Shown: positions 15,976-25,160 of the stretch, in pieces | Position numbering within the stretch: position 1 is the first letter of the stretch | Layout: each line of letters starts with the position of its first letter | Source of the DNA: Azospirillum oryzae | GTDB taxonomy: Bacteria; Pseudomonadota; Alphaproteobacteria; Azospirillales; Azospirillaceae | Length of the DNA: 64,000 bases | NCBI RefSeq assembly: GCF_900177515.1 | Contig: NZ_FXAK01000004.1 | Span: forward strand, 62,001 to 126,000 | Direction of reading: 5' to 3' | Made by a program: the position numbers and the translations under genes | Notes under the pieces: generated by a model | Databases searched by the model: none | What the model was told of the DNA's origin: nothing | Seen by the model: the letters and a program-made list of their open reading frames with translations, nothing else

Positions 15976-17904
15976 TCAAACGGCCTGGGGCAGCCCGTGG
16001 ATGTAGCCGACGCCGCCGCTGCGGCGGTTGCGGTAGGCGTCGTCGATCAGGGCGGCGAGGCTGTCCTTCACCTTGTCGTGCAGGCCCTTCTCCCAGTCGC
16101 CGGGGTGCTGGAAGTTGCTCATGACGTAGGAGAAGCCGTTGACGTCGTCGACCGCCTGCAGGCCGGTCGATTCCGCACCCGCCGGGCAGGACAGGATGCG
16201 GGCCAGTTTCTTGCTGTCGACGTTGTAGGCCCACAGGAAGTTGTTGACGTGGTTGCCGCTGTCCTCGCCGATGAACAGCGTGCGCAGCTTCTCGGAGAAC
16301 TTCAGGTTGTCCGGGTTGGCGATCAGGTCGGCGTCGGCGGTGTTGCCGAGCGCGTCCGGCGTGGCGAGGTCGCGGCCGACCAGGGCGGGGACCGGGCTGA
16401 AATGCACCGGCACCCACTCGCTGTCGATGGCGGCGCCGGCGAGGTCGGTCTGGCTCGCCTTCATCGGCAGCTGATAGACGGCGCCGGCGTTGATCGCCTT
16501 CACCTTGATGCCGCTCTTGCCGTCGCTCATCGACTTGTAGATGTAGGACACCGCCATGTAGGCGGTCTTGTCCTTGGCGTTGACGGTGACGCCTTCCAGC
16601 TTCGACAGGGCCAGCGTGGCACCGACGGTCGGGGCGTAGCGGTGGGTTTCCAGGAAGGCGGCGGCCTTTTCCATGCCCGGCTTGAACTTGACCCACTGGG
16701 TCTTGCCGTTGAAGCCGATGGCGGTGAAGGACGGGTCCTTCGGATCCTCCTTCTTCACCTCGACGATGTCGGCGGCCTTCAGGCTGTCGGCCAGCGTCTC
16801 GATCTCGGCGCTGGTGGCGTGGCCCAGCTTGACCCACGTCAGGGCGAAGGCGCCGCCCTTGTCGATGTCCTTGCCCTCTTCCTGCTCCATCTTGGCGGCA
16901 TAGAGGGTGCCGGCGGACAGGTCCTTGGCCTGATCGGCGATGAACATGAACAGGCCGCCGTTGGTGGTGTCGTCACCCATCAGCACGGTGCGCTCGTCCG
17001 GCATCACCTGCACCAGCTCGTGCGAGATGCGGCCCAGGCAATAGTGCTTCCTGATGGTGCCGGTGCCGTCGGGGTGGACCGTCACTTCCGGCAGGTGGCC
17101 GTAGTGATAGGGGTTGGCCTTGGTCTCGTCGCCGAACAGGTTCTTGCTGTAGGCGCGGAACTGGTCGTCGAGCGCCGCCGCGTCCGGCTCGTACTCCTCG
17201 CTCGACAGGTGGGTGTTCCAGGGCGACAGGCTGGCGCCGCAGGTGATCCACAGGCCGTGCGCCGGGCTGGTGTCGACATTGTGGTACTGCACCAGCTTCA
17301 GCGCGCCGGATTCCTTGTTCTGGTCCAGCGTCAGGACGGCGATCGGCGACGGCAGCTTGCCGTACATCGAGGCGTCCTTGGAATCGCGGGAGGCGTATTC
17401 GAACTGGACGACGGCGAACAGGGTGTTGCCGGTCACGCCCGCCACCTTGGCGCCGGGGATCGGGGCCAGCAGGTTGCAGCCGTCCGGGCAGTCGGAGAAG
17501 AACGGCGCCGGAGTCGCCATCGAGGTATCGAGGATCGGCTTGCCGTTGATGTCGGTATAGCCGCCGGCCAGGATGGTGCCGCCCTTGCCGTCCGGCACTT
17601 GATCGCCGGTGATGAACAGCGGCTGGTAGCCGAGCGCGAAGCTCTGCTTGGAGCCGTCGGCCCAGGTCACGACCATGCTGGATTCGACCGTGGTCTTCGC
17701 CTGCGCGGCGGCGGTGGTCGGAGCGGCCATGCCGACGAACTCGACGGCGACCGGCGTGCCCTTGGCGGCGGCTGCTTCGGCGCCCGAGGCGAACAGCAGC
17801 TCCCCGGCGCCGATGCCGGCGACCGGCAGCAGCGGCAGGCCGGCAAGGGCGCGGAGCACCGAACGGCGCGACGTTTCAGGCAATTGGACGGACAAATCGG
17901 TCAT
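15976..17904 (-). CDS. phoX: PhoX-family (DUF839) alkaline phosphatase, Tat-exported
   Basis: From the ATG at 17904 the protein has 642 residues; an upstream start at 17928 adds eight. The N-terminus carries a twin-arginine signal (SRRSVLRALAGLPLLPVAG) ending near ASGAEAAAA, so it is folded before export to the periplasm. The family core GASLSPWNTHLSSEEYEPD and the Ca/Fe-binding-type acidic stretches (MGDDTTNGG, FIGEDSGNH) are present. PhoX enzymes release phosphate from many phosphomonoesters under phosphate limitation. A strong terminator follows. I saw no convincing Pho box upstream. Confidence 0.88.
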   Translation of the reverse strand: MTDLSVQLPETSRRSVLRALAGLPLLPVAGIGAGELLFASGAEAAAAKGTPVAVEFVGMAAPTTAAAQAKTTVESSMVVTWADGSKQSFALGYQPLFITGDQVPDGKGGTILAGGYTDINGKPILDTSMATPAPFFSDCPDGCNLLAPIPGAKVAGVTGNTLFAVVQFEYASRDSKDASMYGKLPSPIAVLTLDQNKESGALKLVQYHNVDTSPAHGLWITCGASLSPWNTHLSSEEYEPDAAALDDQFRAYSKNLFGDETKANPYHYGHLPEVTVHPDGTGTIRKHYCLGRISHELVQVMPDERTVLMGDDTTNGGLFMFIADQAKDLSAGTLYAAKMEQEEGKDIDKGGAFALTWVKLGHATSAEIETLADSLKAADIVEVKKEDPKDPSFTAIGFNGKTQWVKFKPGMEKAAAFLETHRYAPTVGATLALSKLEGVTVNAKDKTAYMAVSYIYKSMSDGKSGIKVKAINAGAVYQLPMKASQTDLAGAAIDSEWVPVHFSPVPALVGRDLATPDALGNTADADLIANPDNLKFSEKLRTLFIGEDSGNHVNNFLWAYNVDSKKLARILSCPAGAESTGLQAVDDVNGFSYVMSNFQHPGDWEKGLHDKVKDSLAALIDDAYRNRRSGGVGYIHGLPQAV

Positions 17905-18077
17905 GACTGGTGTCTCCCGAACCCTCATCAGGGCAAGCGGCTGGCATGAGCGGAACCGCCGGGCTATTGGAGCCCGTTCGGTGCCGGCTTGATCTTGGCG
18001 AGCGTCGGGAAGCTACCGCGGGGATGTTACAGTTTGACGGTCGGTTCCCCGTTCGATGGCGGGGGAACCGCCGCCGG

Positions 18078-18371
18078 TCAGCGCGCGCTGAGCATGCAGG
18101 TGCGGTCGGACGGCATGGGCAGGACCACCGGCTTGCCGTCGGCCCCGGTGCCGCGCACCTCGCGTCCGCCGGCTTTCCCGCTGGATGCCGGCAGATCGAC
18201 GATCTCCGGGTCGGTCACTTGGCCCGCGACGCTCCATTGCCGGGTCTGCGGGTCCTGGCAGCGCAGTTCGTACCGGCCCTTCATCGGCTCGGCGGCGGCC
18301 GGGAGGGCGGCCAGTGTCAGGAAGGCCATCAGGGCCATTGGGGCGAAGCGGGTCATCGGGCTTTTCCTCAA
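18078..18371 (-). CDS. Small secreted protein of unknown function
   Basis: This 97-residue protein starts with a signal peptide (MRKSPMTRFAPMALMAFLTL, then AALPAAAEP). The mature part has two cysteines (LRCQDPQT and DRTCML) that could form a disulfide. The start ATG overlaps the stop of the upstream Nudix gene by four bases (18368-18371), so they are translationally coupled. I do not recognise the family. Confidence 0.7.
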   Translation of the reverse strand: MRKSPMTRFAPMALMAFLTLAALPAAAEPMKGRYELRCQDPQTRQWSVAGQVTDPEIVDLPASSGKAGGREVRGTGADGKPVVLPMPSDRTCMLSAR

Positions 18372-18976
18372 CCGGCTGTGTCTGGGGTATGGGGGCGGGA
18401 CAGCACCCGTGCGATGTCGGCCTGCCAGACCATGCTGACCAGCGCGATCTGGGTCAGCAGATGCATCTCGCCGCGGCCGATGGCCTCCAGCAGCTCCGCC
18501 CTTGTCAGGAACAGGATCTCGGTGTCTTCCAGGTCGTCGGCGATCGGGTCGGCGACCCGGCGGCAGCCGGTGGCGTGGAACATGTGCGACCAGGCCCCGC
18601 CCTGGTTGGCGTTGACGATGTAGGCGCCGAGGTCGGTCCAGCTCTCCGCCGCCATCCCGGTCTCCTCCATCAGCTCGCGCCTGGCCGCGGCCAGCGGCTC
18701 CTCGCCAGGCGACAGGTGGCCGCCGGGGAAGACCAGCCCGACCTTGCGTGGGCCGTGGCGGTACTGGCGGTAGGTGACGATCCGCCCGTCCGCCGTCTCG
18801 GCGAAGATGCAGGCGAAGGAGGGCTGGTCGAACTGGTAGTAATCGTCGATCCGCCGTCCGTCCGGCAGCTCCACCGTCTCCACCCGCACCTTCAGGAAGG
18901 GATCGGCGTCGAGCAGCTCGCGGCTGCCCAGCACGGTCCAGGGGCGATGCAGGCGGTAGGGGCGGTGTCCGGGCAT
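18368..18976 (-). CDS. Nudix hydrolase
   Basis: The ATG at 18976 gives 202 residues. The Nudix box is complete (GGHLSPGEEPLAAARRELME followed by ETGM) and coordinates the metal that cleaves a diphosphate linked to another group. The flanking region (TYRQYRHGPRKVGLVFPGG) resembles ADP-ribose pyrophosphatase-like members, but substrate cannot be assigned. The frame continues upstream into the region before the VapC gene, but that extension lacks family similarity. The ATGA overlap with the downstream secreted-protein gene shows an operon. Confidence 0.87.
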   Translation of the reverse strand: MPGHRPYRLHRPWTVLGSRELLDADPFLKVRVETVELPDGRRIDDYYQFDQPSFACIFAETADGRIVTYRQYRHGPRKVGLVFPGGHLSPGEEPLAAARRELMEETGMAAESWTDLGAYIVNANQGGAWSHMFHATGCRRVADPIADDLEDTEILFLTRAELLEAIGRGEMHLLTQIALVSMVWQADIARVLSRPHTPDTAG

Positions 18977-19004
18977 GGAATGGCCTGTTCTGGGACGGGG
19001 GCGA

Positions 19005-19388
19005 TCACCACAGCCGCGTGACGATGCCGTCGAAGACCGCGTCGGCGGAGACCAGCGGCAGCTTGTAATGCATCGACGTGGCCGCCAACAGACGGTCAAA
19101 AGGATCACGGTGGGTCCAGTCCATCATGCCGGCGATCAGGCAGACCGCGGGATCGAAGCCGGCCACCAGCCCGCCCTGTTCGGTCAGCAGGGCATCCAGC
19201 CGTTCCACGAAGGGTGCCATCTCCGGCCATTTGCCGAGCCGGACCTTCTGGGCGATCTCAAAGAAGGTGATCGGGCTGACGAGCACCATGTCGGCGGCGG
19301 CGATGGCGGCAACGGCCGGTTTCGACAGGCGGGCATCGCCGGACAGGCTCCAGGCCCAGGCATGGGTGTCGAGGAGGACCGCCGTCAT
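19005..19388 (-). CDS. vapC: PIN-domain ribonuclease toxin (VapC-like)
   Basis: This 127-residue PIN domain starts at the ATG at 19388. Acidic residues typical of the PIN active site are seen: Asp in AVLLDTHAWAW, Glu in TFFEIAQK, and the Asp cluster near the end (HRDPFDRLLAATS, VSADAVFD). VapC toxins cleave tRNA or rRNA and are neutralised by the protein encoded upstream. The gene overlaps the antitoxin stop by four bases (ATGA), the usual antitoxin-first order. It appears intact. Confidence 0.92.
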   Translation of the reverse strand: MTAVLLDTHAWAWSLSGDARLSKPAVAAIAAADMVLVSPITFFEIAQKVRLGKWPEMAPFVERLDALLTEQGGLVAGFDPAVCLIAGMMDWTHRDPFDRLLAATSMHYKLPLVSADAVFDGIVTRLW

Positions 19389-19630
19389 GGAACCCTGACG
19401 CCCTCCCCTTCCCAGGCGTCGAGATCGGCCTCGTCCATCGGTTCGAAGAAGTCCGGCCCGGTGCCGAGCCTGTCCTTCAGCAGGCCGATGGTGAAGGACC
19501 CGCGGGAAACCGGGACCAGCCGCACGACCGGCTTGCTTCCCTTGGCGATGACCACCTCCTCGCCGCGCAGAGCCGCCTCGATCAGCTTGGACAGGTTGGT
19601 CTTGGCCGCATGAATGGTGAACTGCCGCAT
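19385..19630 (-). CDS. vapB: Phd/YefM-type antitoxin of the VapC pair
   Basis: This 81-residue protein has the Phd/YefM N-terminal DNA-binding core HAAKTNLSKLIEAALRGEEV and VIAKGSKPVVRLVPV. The acidic tail (FFEPMDEADLDAWEGEG) would wrap the toxin. It starts at an ATG at 19630 and overlaps vapC by four bases. Such antitoxins repress their own promoter; a near-perfect palindrome at 19676-19692 is the obvious operator. Confidence 0.9.
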   Translation of the reverse strand: MRQFTIHAAKTNLSKLIEAALRGEEVVIAKGSKPVVRLVPVSRGSFTIGLLKDRLGTGPDFFEPMDEADLDAWEGEGVRVP

Positions 19631-19675
19631 CCGGCCCCTCCATCTTTCTCAAGGATCATAGGCGTCGCCCCCATA

Positions 19676-19692
19676 TTGGTCAACTTGACTAA
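19676..19692. promoter_or_regulatory. Palindrome upstream of the antitoxin gene, candidate operator
   Basis: TTGGTCAACTTGACTAA is a 17-base palindrome centred on C19684 with one mismatched pair. It starts 46 bases upstream of the antitoxin start, where Phd/VapB-type repressors usually bind. Confidence 0.6.
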
Positions 19693-19917
19693 CCTCATGG
19701 CGTGACGGAGAACTTCCGGGGTGCGGTTGATAATCTTCAGTTGCAGGGCGACGTCCGGGCAAGCGAGAGAAGATTTTGCAGAAAAACATGGAAACTATTC
19801 TCTAATAGCGTGTGTCGAATGAATCAAAGTGTGACAGATTTTTCCCAAGCACCCATTTCTATTGAGCAGGCTCGGCAATAGTGCTTATCGGTCCATGCAC
19901 AATTGCGGTCAAAGTCC

Positions 19918-22900
19918 ATGCGCACCGACTCCTGCTCCCCGATCCCGCGCCTGATCCACCAGACCTGGAAGACACGCGACCTTCCGCCGGAATTCCAGGC
20001 GCTGCAGCGCAGCTGGATCGAGCGCAATCCCGGATTCGAATACCGGTTCTGGACCGACGGGGACATCGGGCGCTTCATCGCCGAGGAGCATTCGGCGCTG
20101 CTGCCGGTCTTCCACGGCTATGCCGATCCCATCGCGCGGATCGATCTGGCGCGCTACCTGATCCTGCGCCGCTTCGGCGGGGTCTATGCCGACCTCGATT
20201 TCGAATGCCTGCGTCCGATCGACGGGCTGCTGGAGGGGCGGAGCTTCGTCGTCGGGCTGGAACCGGAGGAGCATGGCGGGCTGGCGAAGGCGGTGGAGCG
20301 CGGGCTGCCCCGCATCCTGTGCCCGTCCTTCCTGGCGTCGGTGCCCGGCCATCCCTTCTGGGACCATCTGCTGGACCGGCTGGTCGAGGCGCGGTCCTGC
20401 GCCGACGTGCTGGACGCCACCGGCCCCTTCCTGCTGACCCGCGCCCATGCTTCCTATGAAGGGGCCCGGCACGAGGATGGCGCCGCCGCGGTGACGGTGC
20501 TGCCGCCGGAGCTGCTCTATCCCGTGACCAAGGAGGACTGCTGGAGCGGCCGCCTGTTCGATCCCGTCTTCTGGGAACAGGCGACCCGCCGGGCCTATGC
20601 CGTCCATTATTGGGAGGGCACCTGGTTCCGCGACACCGCCGGGCTCGGTGCCGGATTGGGTGCCGCATTGCCGCGGCAGGTCGCGGCGGTGGTGACCGAC
20701 GGCCGGCCGGAGGGCGCCCGCTCGCCCATGAAGGCGGAGGGGGCGAAGGCGGAAGGGTTGCCGCTCATCTCCTGCCTGATGGTCACCAGAGGGCGGAGGG
20801 CGCTGCTGGAGTTCGCCATCGACGGCTTCGCGCGCCAGACCTATCCCAACCGGGAGCTGGTCATCGTCTGCGACAGCCCGGCCTTGCCGCAGGACGACCC
20901 GCTGGAGCGCGCCATCCGCGCCGCCGGGTGCCCGAACATCCGTCTGATCCGGGTGAATGCGGCCGGGCGGGAGGGAGGCGCGACGCTGGGCGAGCTGCGC
21001 AACATCGCCGTCGACCATGCGGCCGGCCGTTATGTCTGCCAATGGGACGACGACGACCTCTACGACCCCTGCCGGCTGCAGATGCAGCAGCGGGTTCTGG
21101 CCGCCGCCGGTGCCCAGGCCTGCCTGCTCGGCCGCTGGATGATCTGGTGGCCGGCCGAGGACCGGCTGGCGGTGTCCTGCGAACGCGACTGGGAAGGCTC
21201 GCTTCTGTGCGAGAAGGCGGTGATGCCCCGCTATCCGGCCCTTCGCCGCGGCGAGGACACGCCGGTGGTCGAGCAGCTGCGCCGCAGCGCCCGCGTCGTG
21301 CGGATGGACCTGCCGCGGCTCTACACCTACGTCGTCCATGGCGCAAACACCTTCGGCGCTCCTCATTTCGAAGTCCATTGGCAGATCGCCACCGCCCGCT
21401 TCGGCGGCGACCGTTGCCGGGCCGTGCTGGAGGAGATGGGCAAGCGCCTGCCGGTGGAGGCTTACCGCAGGACGGCGCTGCGCAATGCAGGGGACATGGG
21501 GGCCGGTCCGGCCGGAGCGGGCATCGAGGTCGAAGTCGCCGGGCATCTGGGGGCCGCGACCGGGTTGGGGAGTGCCGTGCGTGGGACGGTGGCCGCGCTG
21601 CGGGCGTCGGGGCTGCCGGTGACGGTGATCGACATGCCGCTCGACGAGACCCACCCTGTTGCGATGCCCGCCGCCCCGTCGGCGGGATCGAAGAGTGCCG
21701 CCGGCGCCTTCGCGGTGACGCTGATCCACACCAATCCGGACGCCCTGCGCCAGTCGCTGAACGCCTCCCGGCCGGATCCCCGCCTTGATCGCGGGCGGCT
21801 GTCCGGCCGCTTCACCATCGGCTATTGGGCCTGGGAGGCGTCGTCGGGGCTCCCCGACCCCTGGCGGGATTGCCTGCCGCTGGTCGACGAGATCTGGGTG
21901 CCCAGCAGCTTCACCGCCGCTACGGTGGCTCCTCATGTCCCGGTGCCGGTGATCGCCATGCCCCATGCCGTGGCGGCCCCGCAGGCCCCGCCCGCGTTCG
22001 ACCGGCGGGCGTTCGGAATTCCCGACGGCACGGTCTGCTTCCTGACCCTGTTCGACGCGACCAGCAACGTCACGCGCAAGAACCCGGCCGGCCTGATCCG
22101 CGCCTATTGCACCGCCTTTCCCGACGCCACATCCGACACCCTGCTGATCGTCAAGGCGAAGAAGCTGACGGACGGCGAATGCCGCACGCTGGAGGCGTTG
22201 GCCGGCGGCCGGCCGGACATCCGCATCGTCAACGAACCCTGGACGGCGGAGCGGACCGCCGCCCTGATGGCGGCCTGCGACGCCTATGTCTCCCTGCACC
22301 GGGCGGAAGGCTTCGGGTTGGCCGTTGCCGAGGCGATGGCCTGCGGCAAGCCCGTCATCGCCACCGCCTATTCCGGCACCATGGACATCACCACCCCGGA
22401 CACGGCCTATCTGGTGCCCTGCCACACCGTCATGCTGGAGGCGGACGACGGCTATTACCGGCGCGGCACCGTCTGGGCCGAGCCCGATCTGGAGGCGGCG
22501 GCCCGGCTGATGCGCCGGGTGGTGTCCCATCCCGACGAGGCCCGTGCGGTGGGCGCGCGCGCCGCCGACCGGATGCGGACCCGGTTCAGCCCGCAGGCGG
22601 TCGGTGGCCGGATGCGCGACCGCCTGTCGGTCCTGATGGCGTCGCGCCTGTGCCCGCCGGTCCGGCCTCCGCTTCCTCCCGCGGTCCCAACCCAGGAGGC
22701 CGGGCGCGGGGGAGGTGGCTCGGGATGGGGGACGGAGCGCGTGCTGGTTCTGACCCCGGTGAAGGACGCCGTCGCCCATCTGCCGCGCTACCTGGACCTG
22801 CTCGGCCGGCTCGACCATGACCCGTCCCGCCTGTCGCTGGGCTTCCTGGAGGGGGACAGCCGCGACGGCACGCATGACTGGCTGGCGGCAAGGCTGCCGG

Positions 22901-23487
22901 AACTGCGGCAACGCTACCGCCGGGTGACGCTGCTGCGCCACGATTGCGGATTCCGGCCCGGGGGGCCGCGCTGGGCGCCGGACATCCAGCGGCGGCGGCG
23001 GGAGCTGCTGGCGCGCTCGCGCAACCGGCTGCTGTCCGGTGCGCTGGGGGATGAGGAGTGGGTTTTGTGGCTCGACGTCGATTTGGTCGACTATCCGCCG
23101 GCCCTGCCGGCCCGGCTGCTCGCCGCCGGGCGCGATATCGTCGTTCCCCACTGCGTCCTGCCCGACGGGCGGACCTTCGACCTCAACAGCTTCCGGCTGA
23201 CGGGAGAGGAAGACCCGCGCCATCTGGCCGACGGCGTCTTCCAGCCGCCGTGCGGTGTCGGCCGGCTCTATCTGGATGCCTTCGCCGGCGAGGGCATCGT
23301 GCCGCTCGACGGGGTGGGCGGCACGGCGCTGCTGGTGCGGGCGGACCTTCACCGCGAGGGGCTGTGTTTCCCTCCCTACAGCCATCGCGGCTACATCGAG
23401 ACCGAAGGGCTGGCGATGATGGCCAAGGATATGGGCGTGACCGCTTGGGGCCTGCCGGACCTGCGCATCGTCCACGCCGATCACTGA
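19918..23487 (+). CDS. Four-domain glycosyltransferase (GT32-GT2-GT4-GT62-like)
   Basis: From the ATG at 19918 the protein has 1189 residues. Residues about 10-230 are a GT32-like domain (IPRLIHQTWK; YADLDFE with Asp92/Asp94). Residues about 280-530 are GT2 (LISCLMVTRGRRALLEFAID; WDDDDLYDP near 376-380). Residues about 595-905 are a GT4-type domain (ALMAACDAYVSLHRAEGFGL, AMACGKPVIATAYSG). Residues about 940-1189 resemble Anp1/GT62 mannosyltransferases (LTPVKDAVAHLPRYLDLL, FLEGDSRDGTHDWL, VLWLDVDLVDYP). Each domain keeps its nucleotide-sugar motif. No membrane segment is seen, so it should act in the cytoplasm on a growing glycan. A TTG at 19903 is a weaker start. Confidence 0.88.
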   Translation: MRTDSCSPIPRLIHQTWKTRDLPPEFQALQRSWIERNPGFEYRFWTDGDIGRFIAEEHSALLPVFHGYADPIARIDLARYLILRRFGGVYADLDFECLRPIDGLLEGRSFVVGLEPEEHGGLAKAVERGLPRILCPSFLASVPGHPFWDHLLDRLVEARSCADVLDATGPFLLTRAHASYEGARHEDGAAAVTVLPPELLYPVTKEDCWSGRLFDPVFWEQATRRAYAVHYWEGTWFRDTAGLGAGLGAALPRQVAAVVTDGRPEGARSPMKAEGAKAEGLPLISCLMVTRGRRALLEFAIDGFARQTYPNRELVIVCDSPALPQDDPLERAIRAAGCPNIRLIRVNAAGREGGATLGELRNIAVDHAAGRYVCQWDDDDLYDPCRLQMQQRVLAAAGAQACLLGRWMIWWPAEDRLAVSCERDWEGSLLCEKAVMPRYPALRRGEDTPVVEQLRRSARVVRMDLPRLYTYVVHGANTFGAPHFEVHWQIATARFGGDRCRAVLEEMGKRLPVEAYRRTALRNAGDMGAGPAGAGIEVEVAGHLGAATGLGSAVRGTVAALRASGLPVTVIDMPLDETHPVAMPAAPSAGSKSAAGAFAVTLIHTNPDALRQSLNASRPDPRLDRGRLSGRFTIGYWAWEASSGLPDPWRDCLPLVDEIWVPSSFTAATVAPHVPVPVIAMPHAVAAPQAPPAFDRRAFGIPDGTVCFLTLFDATSNVTRKNPAGLIRAYCTAFPDATSDTLLIVKAKKLTDGECRTLEALAGGRPDIRIVNEPWTAERTAALMAACDAYVSLHRAEGFGLAVAEAMACGKPVIATAYSGTMDITTPDTAYLVPCHTVMLEADDGYYRRGTVWAEPDLEAAARLMRRVVSHPDEARAVGARAADRMRTRFSPQAVGGRMRDRLSVLMASRLCPPVRPPLPPAVPTQEAGRGGGGSGWGTERVLVLTPVKDAVAHLPRYLDLLGRLDHDPSRLSLGFLEGDSRDGTHDWLAARLPELRQRYRRVTLLRHDCGFRPGGPRWAPDIQRRRRELLARSRNRLLSGALGDEEWVLWLDVDLVDYPPALPARLLAAGRDIVVPHCVLPDGRTFDLNSFRLTGEEDPRHLADGVFQPPCGVGRLYLDAFAGEGIVPLDGVGGTALLVRADLHREGLCFPPYSHRGYIETEGLAMMAKDMGVTAWGLPDLRIVHADH

Positions 23488-23496
23488 CAGCGACCA

Positions 23497-24474
23497 ATGA
23501 CAGCGACCACTGACGGGCGAAGCACCATGCCGACCACCGGAACCCCCAACACCGACAGCCCGGAAATTGCCGCCAGCATCGTCATCTGCACCCATCGGCG
23601 CCCCGAACTGCTCGGCGCCTGCCTGGACAGCCTGATCGGGCAGCGGGTGGGCGGCTCTCCGGGTGCTGCGCATGAAATCCTCGTGATCGACAATTCCCCG
23701 CTGGCGGAGGGGCGTCCGGTCGTCGAGCGCCGGCAGGCCGCCTTCGCCCTGCGGGGCGTTCCGCTGCGCCATATCGTGGAGGAGCGTCCGGGCGTCGGCT
23801 TCGCCCGCAACCGCGGCGTGGCCGAGGCGGCGGCAGCCCTGATCGCCTTCATCGACGACGACGAGCGGGCCTGCGACGGCTGGTTGGAGCGCTTGCTGGA
23901 GCCCTTCGACCGGCTGGGCGACGCCGTCGACATCGTCGCGGGCGAGGTCGAACCGGATTTCGGCGCGCTGTCCAGGCCCGACTGGCTGGCCGACGACATG
24001 CTGCATTTCTTCTCGTGCCGCTGGGGCTGGGACAGCGAACCCCGCTTCCTGCGCGAGAAGGAATGGTTCGGTGAAGGGAACTGCGCCTTCCGCAAGCGGC
24101 TGATGGCGGGCCGTGCCTTCCCGACCGACCTCGGCCGCAAGGGGGACGGGCTGCTGACGAACGAAGGCATCATCTTCATGGAGATGCGCAGCGCCGGAGC
24201 CGCCACCTACTATGTGCCGGACGCCACGGTGTCCCACTTCATCCATCCCGACCGGCTGAACCGCCGCTGGCTGATGCGGCGGATGTTCTATCAGGGGGTT
24301 TCCAACCGCCTGACGCAACGGCGATACGAGCTGGAGGAACAGCGTTGGGACTTCAACGTCAATCTGGCCAAGCTGGCCTCCCTCGATATTGAAAGCCTGG
24401 ACGGAGAAAGCCTGCGGGCGATGATCCGGCTCTATTACCAGCTCGGCTACGCCTCGGCTCACGCCATGAACTGA
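23497..24474 (+). CDS. GT2-family glycosyltransferase
   Basis: This GT2 enzyme has 325 residues from the ATG at 23497; an ATG at 23527 would give 315. The opening ASIVICTHRRPELLGACLDS, the VGFARNRGVAEA segment and the metal motif AFIDDDERA mark the GT-A fold. EGNCAFRKRLM is the typical acceptor-side motif. It starts nine bases after the four-domain glycosyltransferase, so it is in the same transcription unit and probably adds a sugar to the same product. Confidence 0.9.
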   Translation: MTATTDGRSTMPTTGTPNTDSPEIAASIVICTHRRPELLGACLDSLIGQRVGGSPGAAHEILVIDNSPLAEGRPVVERRQAAFALRGVPLRHIVEERPGVGFARNRGVAEAAAALIAFIDDDERACDGWLERLLEPFDRLGDAVDIVAGEVEPDFGALSRPDWLADDMLHFFSCRWGWDSEPRFLREKEWFGEGNCAFRKRLMAGRAFPTDLGRKGDGLLTNEGIIFMEMRSAGAATYYVPDATVSHFIHPDRLNRRWLMRRMFYQGVSNRLTQRRYELEEQRWDFNVNLAKLASLDIESLDGESLRAMIRLYYQLGYASAHAMN

Positions 24475-24504
24475 AGCCGCCGGACGGCCGGAGCCATTCC
24501 TCCG

Positions 24505-25046
24505 TTACGGCGCCAGGTCGATCTGGTTCACGAAGGGGTCCAGCCCGTCCGGCACCTCGGCGCAGCGGCGGTCGAGCGGCGGGACGGTGGGGCCGTGGGG
24601 GCTGCGGTTGACGTTGTACTGGGCCGTCAGCAGCAGGCGCCGGCCGTGCCGCGGCAGGGCCCCCTTGTGGACGCCGTAGGTGTCGCCCAGGAAGCGGCTG
24701 CCGGCCGCGCCGGTCATCGTCACCGTGCTGGCGGTGCCGAAGGCGGCCTCCACCTGCGCGTCGGTCAGGGCGCGGCCGGTGGAGAGCAGGCGGCTGCGGT
24801 GGCTGCCCTTGACGAAGATGTGCGGACCGCCGTCCTCGTCCACGTCGGTCAGGTAGAAGAAGAGCTTGAAGCCGCCCAGACTGTCGAGGTCGCGGTGGTG
24901 GCGTTGGGTCCCCTTGGCCGCCTCCCCCCGCCGAAGCTTTCGCCGCCCCAAGACCACCAGCAGCCGATGTTGTCGAGGATCGGCTTGCAGCCGAGATACA
25001 GCTCCGCCGTCTGCAGCACCTGTGGGTCGTTGAAGAGAGCCAGCAC
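24505..25046 (-). pseudogene. PhyH-type dioxygenase fragment, 5'-truncated and frameshifted
   Basis: Two overlapping minus-strand frames together encode the rest of a phytanoyl-CoA-dioxygenase-like enzyme. The first runs LALFNDPQVLQTAELYLG to ESFGGG; the second continues EAAKGTQRHHRDLDSLGGFK with the HxD iron motif (HRDLD) and later YGVHKG. The shift lies at a G-run near 24927, where one lost base explains it. The 5' end is cut by the right end of the tnpB element at about 25047. The gene cannot make an active enzyme unless the G-run slips. Confidence 0.82.
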
Positions 25047-25160
25047 TTAACATCTTCCCCACGGCTGAAGCCGGAGGATTTCCAAGAGTAACCTAAGCCA
25101 CTCTTTTCAGTTTGCGCTTCACCGGACGCCCAACGGCACTCCTCGGCGCGGGCTGTGTTC
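25047..25160 (-). ncRNA. Candidate omega (reRNA) guide RNA and right end of third element
   Basis: Read on the minus strand, the tnpB 3' end is followed by AATCCTCCGGCTTCAGCCG and then GGGGAAGATG, a hairpin characteristic of IS605/IS1341-type right ends. The guide would be copied from the PhyH fragment next to it. The upstream limit is an estimate. Confidence 0.4.

Noticed and set aside
19909..24462. 1500-codon minus-strand open frame opposite two glycosyltransferase genes
   Set aside because: The plus strand carries intact motifs; the antisense frame is rich in Arg, Gly, Gln and His without domains, typical of a GC shadow.
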